Part shown: positions 20,086-27,576 of the stretch, one piece after another | How positions within the stretch are numbered: the stretch's first letter is position 1 | Layout of the letters: the number at the start of each line of letters is the position of its first letter | Assembly (NCBI RefSeq): GCF_000720135.1 | Contig: NZ_JOIU01000003.1 | Location: 186,001 to 250,000 of the forward strand | Source: Streptomyces sp. NRRL S-1022 | GTDB lineage: Bacteria > Actinomycetota > Actinomycetes > Streptomycetales > Streptomycetaceae | Length of the DNA stretch: 64,000 nucleotides | Direction: 5' to 3' | Notes under the pieces: model-generated | Seen by the model: only the letters and a program-made list of their open reading frames with translations | Databases searched by the model: none | What the model was told of the DNA's origin: nothing | Made by a program: the position numbers and the translations under genes

Positions 20086-20209
20086 CCCCTGGCGGTGTGA
20101 TGTCCGTCAAATGAGACGTGACGCGCGTTACTTACCGGTCACACAGCGGCGTCGGAGCGCTAGGGTCCGCCGGAGAGGCAGACCTTCACCGCGTTCATAG
20201 GGAGTCGGA

Positions 20210-21058
20210 GTGGCACGGAAGCTCGCCGTCATCGGGGCCGGTCTCATGGGATCCGGTATCGCTCAGGTCTCCGCGCAGGCGGGCTGGGAGGTCGTTCTGC
20301 GGGACGTCACCGACGAGGCACTGAAGCGCGGCACCGACGGCATCAAGGCCTCGTACGACAAGTTCGTCGGCAAGGGCAAGCTGGCGGCGGAGGACGCCGA
20401 GGCAGCCCTCGCGCGCATCACCGCGACCACCGACCTGGACGCCGCCGCCGACGCCGACATCGTCGTGGAGGCCGTCTTCGAGAAGCTTGAGGTCAAGCAC
20501 GAGATCTTCCGCACGCTCGACAAGCTCGTGCGCGAGGACGCCGTGCTCGCCTCCAACACCTCCGCCATCCCGATCACCAAGATCGCGGCTGCCACCGAGC
20601 ACCCCGAGCGGGTCGTCGGTGTGCACTTCTTCTCGCCGGTGCCGATGATGCAGCTCGTCGAACTGGTCCGCGGCTACAAGACCAGCGACGAAACCCTGGC
20701 CACCGCCCGCGAGTTCGCCGAGTCGGTCGGCAAGACCTGCATCGTCGTCAACCGGGACGTCGCCGGCTTCGTCACCACCCGGCTGATCTCCGCCCTCGTG
20801 GTCGAGGCGACCAAGCTCTACGAGTCCGGCGTCGCGACCGCCGAGGACATCGACCTCGCCTGCAAGCTGGGCTTCGGCCACGCCATGGGCCCGCTGGCCA
20901 CCGCCGACCTGACCGGCGTGGACATCCTGCTGCACGCCACGGGCAACATCTACACCGAGTCCCAGGACGAGAAGTTCGCCCCGCCGGAGCTGATGCGCCG
21001 GATGGTGGACGCCGGTGACATCGGCCGCAAGAGCGGGCAGGGCTTCTACACGTACTAA
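20210..21058 (+). CDS. 3-hydroxybutyryl-CoA dehydrogenase, 282 aa
   Basis: NAD(P)-dependent 3-hydroxyacyl-CoA dehydrogenase of the short-chain type. The Rossmann motif is GAGLMGSGIAQVSA (residues 8-21), followed by ASNTSAIPIT (catalytic Ser/Asn region), GVHFFSPVPMMQLVE with the catalytic His, and the C-terminal dimerisation domain GFVTTRLI...LGFGHAMGPLATADLTGVD. It interconverts acetoacetyl-CoA and 3-hydroxybutyryl-CoA in butyrate or polyketide-precursor metabolism. GTG at 20210 has AGGGAG upstream. A partial palindrome TTACCGGTCA lies in the promoter gap. Terminated by the hairpin at 21080-21104. Confidence 0.93.
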   Translation: MARKLAVIGAGLMGSGIAQVSAQAGWEVVLRDVTDEALKRGTDGIKASYDKFVGKGKLAAEDAEAALARITATTDLDAAADADIVVEAVFEKLEVKHEIFRTLDKLVREDAVLASNTSAIPITKIAAATEHPERVVGVHFFSPVPMMQLVELVRGYKTSDETLATAREFAESVGKTCIVVNRDVAGFVTTRLISALVVEATKLYESGVATAEDIDLACKLGFGHAMGPLATADLTGVDILLHATGNIYTESQDEKFAPPELMRRMVDAGDIGRKSGQGFYTY

Positions 21059-21079
21059 GGCCCGCATCCCGGAGCAAAT

Positions 21080-21104
21080 CCCCCGGGAGCATCACTCCCG
21101 GGGG
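21080..21104 (+). terminator. Terminator after the hydroxybutyryl-CoA dehydrogenase gene
   Basis: CCCCCGGGAG pairs with CTCCCGGGGG (10 bp) around a CATCA loop, 22 bp after the stop codon. Confidence 0.8.
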
Positions 21105-21215
21105 TGAATTCGGTATCGGTTCGCTTACAACCAGCAACCGCACCGCCACCCGCACAGTCAGACGTTGCACAGCACCGTCACCGAGTACGCCAACCGCACT
21201 CAACGGGGAGCGCAT

Positions 21216-21539
21216 ATGTACATCAGGGGCGACCACGCCGAGCTGGTCGTCGGGGGCCGCCTCGACGTCCGCAGCGCGGCGGACGCCCGTACGGCCCTGC
21301 ACTCGGCCGTCGACACCGGAGTCGGCGACCTGGTGCTCGACCTGTCCGAACTGGACTCCTGGGACGCCACCGGGCTCGGGGTGATCATGGGTGCCCACCG
21401 GCGGGCCGGCCGCTGCGGGCGCCGCCTGGTGCTGCGGGGCGTGCCCCAGCAGATGCAGCGCCTGCTGGTCGCCACCCGGCTGCACCGCATCCTCGCCATC
21501 GAGGGCGGCATCGGCGTGGAGTCGCTGCCCCGGGTGTGA
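21216..21539 (+). CDS. STAS-domain anti-anti-sigma-like protein lacking the phosphorylatable Ser, 107 aa
   Basis: Small single-domain STAS protein: beta strands around LVVGGRLDVRSAADARTAL, then DLVLDLSELDSWDATGLGVIMGAHRRAG. In SpoIIAA and RsbV the conserved D-S-S/T-G carries the Ser that the partner kinase phosphorylates; here the motif is D-A-T-G (residues about 50-53), so that Ser is Ala. The protein may be permanently in the active state, or the next Thr could be used. ATG 21216 is preceded by GGGGAG with good spacing. It precedes a membrane P-loop protein gene by 335 bp. Confidence 0.85.
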   Translation: MYIRGDHAELVVGGRLDVRSAADARTALHSAVDTGVGDLVLDLSELDSWDATGLGVIMGAHRRAGRCGRRLVLRGVPQQMQRLLVATRLHRILAIEGGIGVESLPRV

Positions 21540-21874
21540 CGCACGCACAACGGCGCGGCGCCTGTCGCGGTGCGGTTCCCGCGGTGCGCGGGCGCCGGGA
21601 CGCACACGGGGTGGAGCGGGGACGGGGGAGACCCGGGTGCACCCGCCGAAGCGCACGTCAGCGCGGTGCGAGGGCAATCCTCACAAGACCGTGACGTCTC
21701 GGACCGCATGGCACCCCGCCCTGTCGGAGATACTGAGCCAAGGTTTAAGGTGCGGTCGCCCGCCGTCTCGCGACCCTCGGCCGAGCGGGCCCGGACCAAG
21801 AGCGACAGCGCGGTGTGCGAAAAGGCCGGGAGGGGCCGAACACGGGCACACGACGCTTTTGGGGGCACGAACCC
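21540..21874. other. 335-bp gap between the STAS and P-loop genes
   Basis: No gene with convincing codon use is seen. A GATACT hexamer near 21727 could be a -10 box. The last 30 bases before ATG 21875 lack a clear ribosome-binding site apart from GGGGGCA. Confidence 0.4.
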
Positions 21875-24481
21875 ATGGACCCGATCAACCCGGGACCCGA
21901 GGAGCACGGCCAGGCGCACAGCCGCCGCCCGCCCCGGGACTCCCTCACCTCCGACTTCGCCCCGGGCCCGGCTGCACCCGTCCGCATGGCGCAGCTCGTC
22001 TCCGGCGACCTCCAGCTGACCGTCAACCCGGTCGACGGCAGCGAGATAGAGCCCTGCCCGCCGGCCCGGCTCCCCGGCCGGCCCAGCAAGCGCACCGCCG
22101 CCGGGCGCGCCGAGACCGAGCGCGCCGCCCGGCCGCCCGTGCCGGCCGGCCCCGCCCAGCCGGCACTCTCGCTGCTGGAACGCCAGGACGTACGCGAACG
22201 CCTGGTCCGCCTGCTGGCCCGCGGCCGCTCGGTCCGGCTCACCGGACCGGCCGGCTCCGGCCGTACCGCCCTGCTCGACCTGGTCGCCGAGGACTGCCTG
22301 GACCTCGCCCCCGACGGCGTGGTCCGCCTGAACGGCCTGGGCCGCACGTCCGGCGACCTCCTGCACGACCTGTTCCACGCCGTGTACGACGCCCCCGGCC
22401 ACCGCCCCGGCCCGGACGAACTCCTCGCCTGCACCCGGGAGATCGGCGCGGTCGTCGTCCTGGACGACCTGGAGTTCGGCGGCACCGCCCTGGAGGAACT
22501 GCTCGACGCCACCCCCGAGTGCGCGTTCCTGTTCGGCGCCACCCCCGACGTGCCCGCGCCCTCCGCCGAGTCCGACGTGGAGGAGATGTTCCTCGCCGGC
22601 CTCGACCGTGCCGCCGGCGTGGAGATACTGGAGCGGACCGTCGGCCGGGTGCTCACCGAGGAGGAGGCCAACTGGGCCGGCGACCTGTGGTTCGAGTCCG
22701 AGGGGCTGCCCCTGCGGTTCGTGCAGGCCGGCGCCCTGCTCCGGCAGCGTGACGAGCTGCGGGCCAGCACCGGCGCGGTGGACGAGTACGGCGTCTTCGA
22801 GGACGTACGCCCGCCGGCGGACGGCCCGGTGGAGCTGGAGGACGCGGTTCCGCTGCCCGCCCTGGGCGATGCAGCGGCCCCCGCGCCGCTGCTGGCCTCC
22901 CGGCTGAGCGCCTCCGCCCGGGCCGCCCTCCGCTTCGCGGTCGCCCTCGGCGGCGAGATACCCCACCAGGCGCACCTGCCCGCGCTGGTCGGCGACACCC
23001 ACGCGGACGCCGCCCTCGGCGAGCTGGCGAGCTGCGGCCTGGTCTCCCCGGCCGGTGCCCGGTACCGGCTCGCGGCCGGTGTGCAGACCCAGCTGGAGGC
23101 CGCCGGATACGCCGACGACGTCACCGAGCACGCCCGCACCGCCGCCCAGCACTACGCCTGGTGGGCCGGCCATCCCTCGGTCACCCCGGCACGGGTCTGC
23201 GCCGAGGCCGACGCGGTGCTGGCCGCGCTCGCCGCCGTCGTACCGCGTACGTCCGCGCCCGGCGAGGGCGAGGAGAGCGGTGCGGTACGGCTGGCCCGTA
23301 CGGCGGCGCCCGCCTTCGCCGCCGGGCTCCACTGGAGCGCCTGGGAACGGGCCCTGCGGTCCGGGGCGGAAGCCTCGCGGCTGACCGGCGAGGTAACGGA
23401 ACAAGCCTATTTCCACCACGAGTTGGGCATCCTCGCGCTGTGCTCCGGCCGGCTCGACCGGGCCCGTGCCGAACTGGAGGCCGCCGGCGGGCTGCGCGGC
23501 GCCCTCGCCGACAAGCGGGGCACGGTCGCCGGCCGCCGCGCCCTGGCCCTGCTCGCCGACCGGGCCGGCGAGGTGCCGGGGTCGCCGGCGCTCCCGGCGG
23601 GGGAGGAGCCGGCCCTGCCGCGGCCCGAGGCGCCGGCGCCGTACGGCCCCGCGGGCGACACCCTGGTCACGCGGCGGATCCCGCAGCCGGCGGCGAAGGG
23701 CGGCGGCATCCGGCGGCTGGCCCGGCGCAACGTCTTGGCGGCCGGTTCCGGCGCGCTGCTCGCCGTCGTGCTCGGCACGGTCGTCACGCTCGGCATGACG
23801 TCGCCCGACGGTGCCGAGCGGAACCCGGCCGGCAAGGTCGACGCCAACCCCTCCGCGACCCAGGGTCTGACCGACGGCGAGGTGACCGAGGACCCGGCCG
23901 GCACCGGCTCGGCCGACAGCCGGCCCACGTCTCCGGGCCCCGACGGCACGTACGGCACGGCGGACGACTACGTCCCGCCGGCCCGCACTCCCGGCCCGTC
24001 GCGGAGCGCCGAGCCGTCCCCCTCCGGTACGTCGCCCTCCGGCTCCCCGTCCAAGTCGCCCGCGCCGGGCGGCTCGACGGGCTCGTCGGGCGGAAGTCCG
24101 ACGGGTGGCACGACCGGCGGCGGCACCGGCGGGACCACGACGGGCGGCTCGACGTCCGGCGGTACGACGACGGGCGGCACGAGCGGCGGCACGAGCGGCG
24201 GCACGACCGGCGGCACGACCGGTGGGTCGACCGGCGGCGGCACGACGGGCGGTACCACGGGCGGCACCACCGGCGGCGGCGCCGGCGGCTCCACCGGGAC
24301 GACGGGCGGCACCACCGGCGGTACGGCGGGCGGTACCACCGGCGGCACCTCGGGCGGTACCACCGGCGGCGACGCCGGCGCCACGACGACGGGCGGCGGC
24401 ACGGACGGCTCCGCCGGGGGTACGTCGAGCAGCGCGTCCGCGTCCCAGACCGCCCCGGGCACGGGCGGCACGCTGATGTGA
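21875..24481 (+). CDS. Membrane-anchored P-loop ATPase-like protein with Gly/Thr-rich tail, 868 aa
   Basis: The cytoplasmic N-terminal part has a P-loop GPAGSGRT (residues 124-131) and a Walker-B-like VVVLDDLEF (about 192-200), in the style of STAND or LuxR-associated ATPases but without a DNA-binding domain. A helical, TPR-like region follows. One membrane helix lies near residues 620-645, and then a Pro/Ser-rich segment and about 120 residues dominated by TGG/TTGG repeats (nucleotides about 24090-24420). By topology the tail is outside the cell. No enzyme or sorting motif is seen at the end (TGGTLM). Function unknown; ATP binding is inferred from the loop. Confidence 0.75.
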   Translation: MDPINPGPEEHGQAHSRRPPRDSLTSDFAPGPAAPVRMAQLVSGDLQLTVNPVDGSEIEPCPPARLPGRPSKRTAAGRAETERAARPPVPAGPAQPALSLLERQDVRERLVRLLARGRSVRLTGPAGSGRTALLDLVAEDCLDLAPDGVVRLNGLGRTSGDLLHDLFHAVYDAPGHRPGPDELLACTREIGAVVVLDDLEFGGTALEELLDATPECAFLFGATPDVPAPSAESDVEEMFLAGLDRAAGVEILERTVGRVLTEEEANWAGDLWFESEGLPLRFVQAGALLRQRDELRASTGAVDEYGVFEDVRPPADGPVELEDAVPLPALGDAAAPAPLLASRLSASARAALRFAVALGGEIPHQAHLPALVGDTHADAALGELASCGLVSPAGARYRLAAGVQTQLEAAGYADDVTEHARTAAQHYAWWAGHPSVTPARVCAEADAVLAALAAVVPRTSAPGEGEESGAVRLARTAAPAFAAGLHWSAWERALRSGAEASRLTGEVTEQAYFHHELGILALCSGRLDRARAELEAAGGLRGALADKRGTVAGRRALALLADRAGEVPGSPALPAGEEPALPRPEAPAPYGPAGDTLVTRRIPQPAAKGGGIRRLARRNVLAAGSGALLAVVLGTVVTLGMTSPDGAERNPAGKVDANPSATQGLTDGEVTEDPAGTGSADSRPTSPGPDGTYGTADDYVPPARTPGPSRSAEPSPSGTSPSGSPSKSPAPGGSTGSSGGSPTGGTTGGGTGGTTTGGSTSGGTTTGGTSGGTSGGTTGGTTGGSTGGGTTGGTTGGTTGGGAGGSTGTTGGTTGGTAGGTTGGTSGGTTGGDAGATTTGGGTDGSAGGTSSSASASQTAPGTGGTLM
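24090..24420 (+). repeat. In-frame GGC-ACG rich repeat tract encoding the Gly/Thr tail
   Basis: Irregular tandem units of 9-15 bp encode GGTT, GGTS and GGST blocks. Synonymous codons vary between units, so the repeat is kept at protein level rather than being a recent DNA expansion. It is not a CRISPR array: there are no constant spacers. Confidence 0.7.
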
Positions 24482-24512
24482 CGCCTGACGGCCGGGCAGG
24501 CGTGCGCGGCGG

Positions 24513-25184
24513 CTAGAACAGGCGGAGCTTGTCGTCCTCGATGCCGCGCAGGGCGTTGTAGTCCAGGATCTGGCAGTTGATGCCGCGGTCGGTGGCGAGG
24601 ACGCGGGCCTGCGGCTTGATCTCCTGGGCGGCGAAGACGCCGCGGACCGGCGCGAGGTGCGGGTCGCGGTTGAGCAGTTCGAGGTAGCGCGTGAGCTGCT
24701 CGACGCCGTCGATCTCGCCCCGGCGCTTGATCTCGACCGCGACCGTCCCGCCGTCGGCGTCCCGGCAGAGGATGTCCACGGGGCCGATCGCGGTCATGTA
24801 CTCGCGGCGGATGAGGGTGTAACCCTCGCCGAGCGTCTCGATGCGGTCGGCCAGGAGTTCCTGGAGGTGTGCTTCCACGCCGTCCTTGATCAGACCGGGG
24901 TCCACCCCGAGTTCGTGCGAGGAGTCGTGGAGGATCTCCTCCATCGTGATGATCAGTTTCTCGCCCGCCTTGTTGACGACGGTCCACACGCCCTCGTCCT
25001 CGCCCGTCCCCTCCTTCAGCGTGCAGGGCGGCGACATCCAGTTGAGCGGCTTGTAGGCCCGGTCGTCGGCGTGGATGGAGACGCTGCCGTCCGCCTTGAC
25101 CAGGATCAGGCGCGGCGCCGAGGGCAGGTGGGCGGTGAGCCGGCCGGCGTAGTCGACCGAGCATCGGGCAATGACGAGACGCAT
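24513..25184 (-). CDS. nucS: Mismatch-specific endonuclease NucS/EndoMS, 223 aa
   Basis: NucS replaces MutSL mismatch repair in actinobacteria by cleaving both strands at mismatches. The N-terminal DNA-binding and dimerisation domain (1-115) begins [16 protein letters not shown]. The C-terminal RecB-like nuclease carries the catalytic set in [13 protein letters not shown] (Asp) and [20 protein letters not shown] (E-x-K). The C-terminal end DDKLRLF is the expected beta-clamp-contact type tail. A TAGCGT -10 box (25193-25198, minus strand) lies eight bases before ATG 25184, suggesting a leaderless mRNA. Divergent from the conserved 130-aa protein gene. Confidence 0.95.
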   Translation of the reverse strand: MRLVIARCSVDYAGRLTAHLPSAPRLILVKADGSVSIHADDRAYKPLNWMSPPCTLKEGTGEDEGVWTVVNKAGEKLIITMEEILHDSSHELGVDPGLIKDGVEAHLQELLADRIETLGEGYTLIRREYMTAIGPVDILCRDADGGTVAVEIKRRGEIDGVEQLTRYLELLNRDPHLAPVRGVFAAQEIKPQARVLATDRGINCQILDYNALRGIEDDKLRLF

Positions 25185-25192
25185 GGTCGGCA

Positions 25193-25198
25193 ACGCTA
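25193..25198 (-). promoter_or_regulatory. -10 box for leaderless nucS transcript
   Basis: TAGCGT (minus strand) lies eight bases before the nucS ATG, with no ribosome-binding site between. Confidence 0.45.
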
Positions 25199-25459
25199 CT
25201 CGACGCCCGCAGGTGCTCGCGATCCGCCCGTCCCGCTCCCCGTGGATCGCCCCATTTGTCCCTTGAAACTCTTGTTCATCCCTGGCCGATTGTGGGCGTA
25301 ACCGGACCGTTCCATATACGCATTCTGCTGGTGTGGTCACCTACCGTTGCCTACCGTAGGAACGGGAGGTTGCGACGCCTGTACCGAGCGTGTTCGAAAT
25401 CGCGAACTCCCTTATCCGTCCGGCAACCCCTGCGCCTCGGGGGTGCGAGAGGAGAACCC

Positions 25460-25852
25460 ATGTCGCTCGACGTCTCACCGGCCCTACTCGAACAGGCCGA
25501 GCGAGGCGAGGTCGACGAAGCAGCATTCGTCGACTGCGTCCGGACCTCCCTGCCCTACGCATGGGAGATGATCAGCTCCCTGGTGGCACAGCTGAAGGTG
25601 GACGGCGGTCCCTTCGCCGACAACCAGACGCCCCCGCCGGACGAGCAGGCGCGCGGTCAGCTGCTGCGCGCGCTCGCGAGTGACGCCATCCGCGGCGCGC
25701 TGCAGCGGCACTTCGGTGTGCGGCTGGCCTTCCAGAACTGCCACCGAGTGGCGGTGTTCCCGCCGGACGCCTCGGTGGACGAGACCTTGGCCCGCTTCAC
25801 GTCGGTGCGCAGCCAGTTGCTGAACCAGTCGCCGGAGCTCCGGGACTGCTGA
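25460..25852 (+). CDS. Conserved Streptomyces protein of unknown function, 130 aa
   Basis: Soluble, largely helical protein (MSLDVSPALLEQAERGEVDEAAFVDCVRTSLPYAW...). Two Cys residues are present besides the C-terminal one. I recognise it as a widely conserved Streptomyces protein always near nucS (SCO5389-type), but no enzymatic motif is visible. ATG 25460 is preceded by GGAGAA with good spacing. The 275-bp gap from nucS contains the repeated heptamer CTACCGT just upstream of its likely promoter region. Linkage to nucS hints at DNA metabolism, which is inference only. Confidence 0.8.
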   Translation: MSLDVSPALLEQAERGEVDEAAFVDCVRTSLPYAWEMISSLVAQLKVDGGPFADNQTPPPDEQARGQLLRALASDAIRGALQRHFGVRLAFQNCHRVAVFPPDASVDETLARFTSVRSQLLNQSPELRDC

Positions 25853-25969
25853 CACGCGGTTTCGGTACGGCCGGGACGCGGAGCCGCCGGCTTGCCGCTC
25901 CACCCGTGGGAGGTGCATGCAGTACCGGGGCGGCAAGCCCCCGGGTGCCCCCGCGGGCGGAACCGTGGG

Positions 25970-26998
25970 TCAGCGCAGCTGGGGCAGCACCTCGGCGCCC
26001 AGGCGCCGCAGGTTCTCCTCGGTGGCCGCGAGGTCGCCCGAGCCCTCCATCAGGAGGGCGAAGCGGGAGATGCCGGTGCGCTCCGAGGTGGCGGCGAGGC
26101 GGTCGGCCGCGAGCCGCGGGGTGCCCACCGGGTGCAGCCCGCAGAGCAGTTCGGTGTAGGCGTGCGGGTCGCGCATCGAGCGCGCCCGTCCGTCCACCGT
26201 CACATGGGCCGCGAGGCCTTCTTTCAGCCACCCCGGCATCGCCTTGGTCAGCGTCTCGACGGCGTCCGTGCGCCGGTCGGCGAGCTGGCAGACGCCGGCC
26301 GAGACATGGGCGGCGTCCGCGATCTCCTCGGCCGGCCGGCCCGCCGCCCGGGCGCAGCGCCGCCACAGGGCGACCATCTCGGCCTTCTCCTCGTCCCCGA
26401 CGTGCATGCCGAGCAGCATCGGCAGCCCGCGCTCGGCGGCCAGCCGTACGCTCGCCGGTGAGGTGCAGGCGAGGACGACCTCGGGGCCGGGGGTGTCCGT
26501 CAGGGCCTCGGACGGGCGGGGCACGACCGGCACCTCCCGGAAGGAGAACCGCTCGCCGGAGGACGCCACGGAAGGTTCGCTCAGCCAGCGCAGCAGCAGA
26601 TCGAGGGACTCCGGGAACCCGTGTTCGTACGCGTGCAGTCCCGCGCCGAACACCTCCAGGTCGACCCAGGGGCCGCCGCGCCCGACGCCCAGCGAGAACC
26701 GGCCGCCGCTGGTCAGGTGGAGCAGCGCGGCCTGCTCGCCGAGGGCGACCGGGTGGGCCGTGGGCAGTACGCTGACTGCCGTACCGACCCGGATGCGGCG
26801 GGTGCGGCCGAGCAGCAGCGCGGCCAGGGTCACCGCGGACGGGCACGTGCCGTAGGGCACGAAGTGGTGCTCGGCGAGCCAGACCGCGTCCAGCCCGGAC
26901 TGCTCGGCGACCTCGGCGGAGCGGACCGCCCGGTGCAGGGCCTCCCCGGGGCCCTGGCCCGGGAACTGGGCCGCCAGCACGAAACTTCCTACGTACAT
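25970..26998 (-). CDS. LLM-class flavin-dependent oxidoreductase (luciferase-like), 342 aa
   Basis: Bacterial-luciferase-type TIM barrel. Typical motifs are AEVAEQSGLDAVWLAEHHF (residues 25-45), ALLLGRTRRIRVGTAVSVLPTAHPVALGEQAALL, and SGGRFSLGVGRG. The flavin is expected to be F420 or FMN; the sequence does not decide. The substrate is unknown. ATG 26998 is chosen because the protein begins with the conserved YVGSFVLAAQFPGQ strand. A 117-bp convergent gap separates it from the 130-aa protein gene. It is monocistronic. Confidence 0.9.
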   Translation of the reverse strand: MYVGSFVLAAQFPGQGPGEALHRAVRSAEVAEQSGLDAVWLAEHHFVPYGTCPSAVTLAALLLGRTRRIRVGTAVSVLPTAHPVALGEQAALLHLTSGGRFSLGVGRGGPWVDLEVFGAGLHAYEHGFPESLDLLLRWLSEPSVASSGERFSFREVPVVPRPSEALTDTPGPEVVLACTSPASVRLAAERGLPMLLGMHVGDEEKAEMVALWRRCARAAGRPAEEIADAAHVSAGVCQLADRRTDAVETLTKAMPGWLKEGLAAHVTVDGRARSMRDPHAYTELLCGLHPVGTPRLAADRLAATSERTGISRFALLMEGSGDLAATEENLRRLGAEVLPQLR

Positions 26999-27146
26999 CG
27001 CATTCCTGCTTCCTTGGCTCCGACCCGGAGCTCCCCCACCCGGCATAACCGTCTGACACGTGCCCAGGACACGGCCTGGCGGAGAGATTTGCGGATTGTC
27101 TGCAGAATGGATCGCCGTGGAAGGGGACTTGTACGGGTTGGTTCCT

Positions 27147-27170
27147 TACGCGTACCCCACGCGTACCCCC
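27147..27170 (+). repeat. Tandem ACGCGTACCCC direct repeat upstream of the zinc-protein gene
   Basis: ACGCGTACCCC occurs twice back to back, and a third ACGCGTA follows with the -10-like TAGGCT at 27183-27188. It lies about 60 bp before the 27231 start and could be an activator or repressor site. Confidence 0.4.
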
Positions 27171-27230
27171 CGCGGCGACGCGTAGGCTGGACGGAGCCCA
27201 TGCTTCCCGTGCAGCCCCGAGAGGTGTCCC

Positions 27231-27563
27231 GTGTCCCCGCGCCGCAACCGACCGAAGGCAGTCGAATCGTCGGGCCGGAGCGCCGAGGACGATCGTGCCG
27301 GCCGGTACGGCGGCTGGCAGTCCACCGAGAGCTGGCAGGGCGAGGAATGGAGCGTGCGGCACGTCGCCGGGGCCGGCACGCAGGGCAAGACCTACCGCTG
27401 CCCGGGCTGCGACCAGCTGATCCCCTCCGGTGTCCCGCACGTCGTGGCCTGGCCGGAGCATGCGGGCGTCGACGACCGCCGGCACTGGCACAAGTCCTGC
27501 TGGAACGCGAAGGACCGCCGCACCACGCGGGTGCAGCGGTCCCGTAACGCGCCGAGGTTCTGA
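27231..27563 (+). CDS. Small putative zinc-binding protein, 110 aa
   Basis: A basic N-terminus and a compact metal-binding core: YRCPGCDQLIPSGVPHVVAWPEH...RRHWHKSCW. The CPGC pair with a later H-x-H-x2-SC set suggests one zinc site of treble-clef or HNH-like geometry, but the catalytic residues of an HNH nuclease are not evident. GTG 27231 has GAGAGG upstream. Homologues are annotated vaguely as ATP/GTP-binding in Streptomyces, for which I see no P-loop. Function unknown. Convergent with the ABC fusion gene, 13 bp apart. Confidence 0.8.
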   Translation: MSPRRNRPKAVESSGRSAEDDRAGRYGGWQSTESWQGEEWSVRHVAGAGTQGKTYRCPGCDQLIPSGVPHVVAWPEHAGVDDRRHWHKSCWNAKDRRTTRVQRSRNAPRF

Positions 27564-27576
27564 GTCCGGGCCGGTC

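Noticed and set aside
24090..24420. GC-rich repeats considered as a CRISPR array
   Set aside because: No constant-length spacers; the repeat encodes Gly/Thr in frame with the upstream protein.
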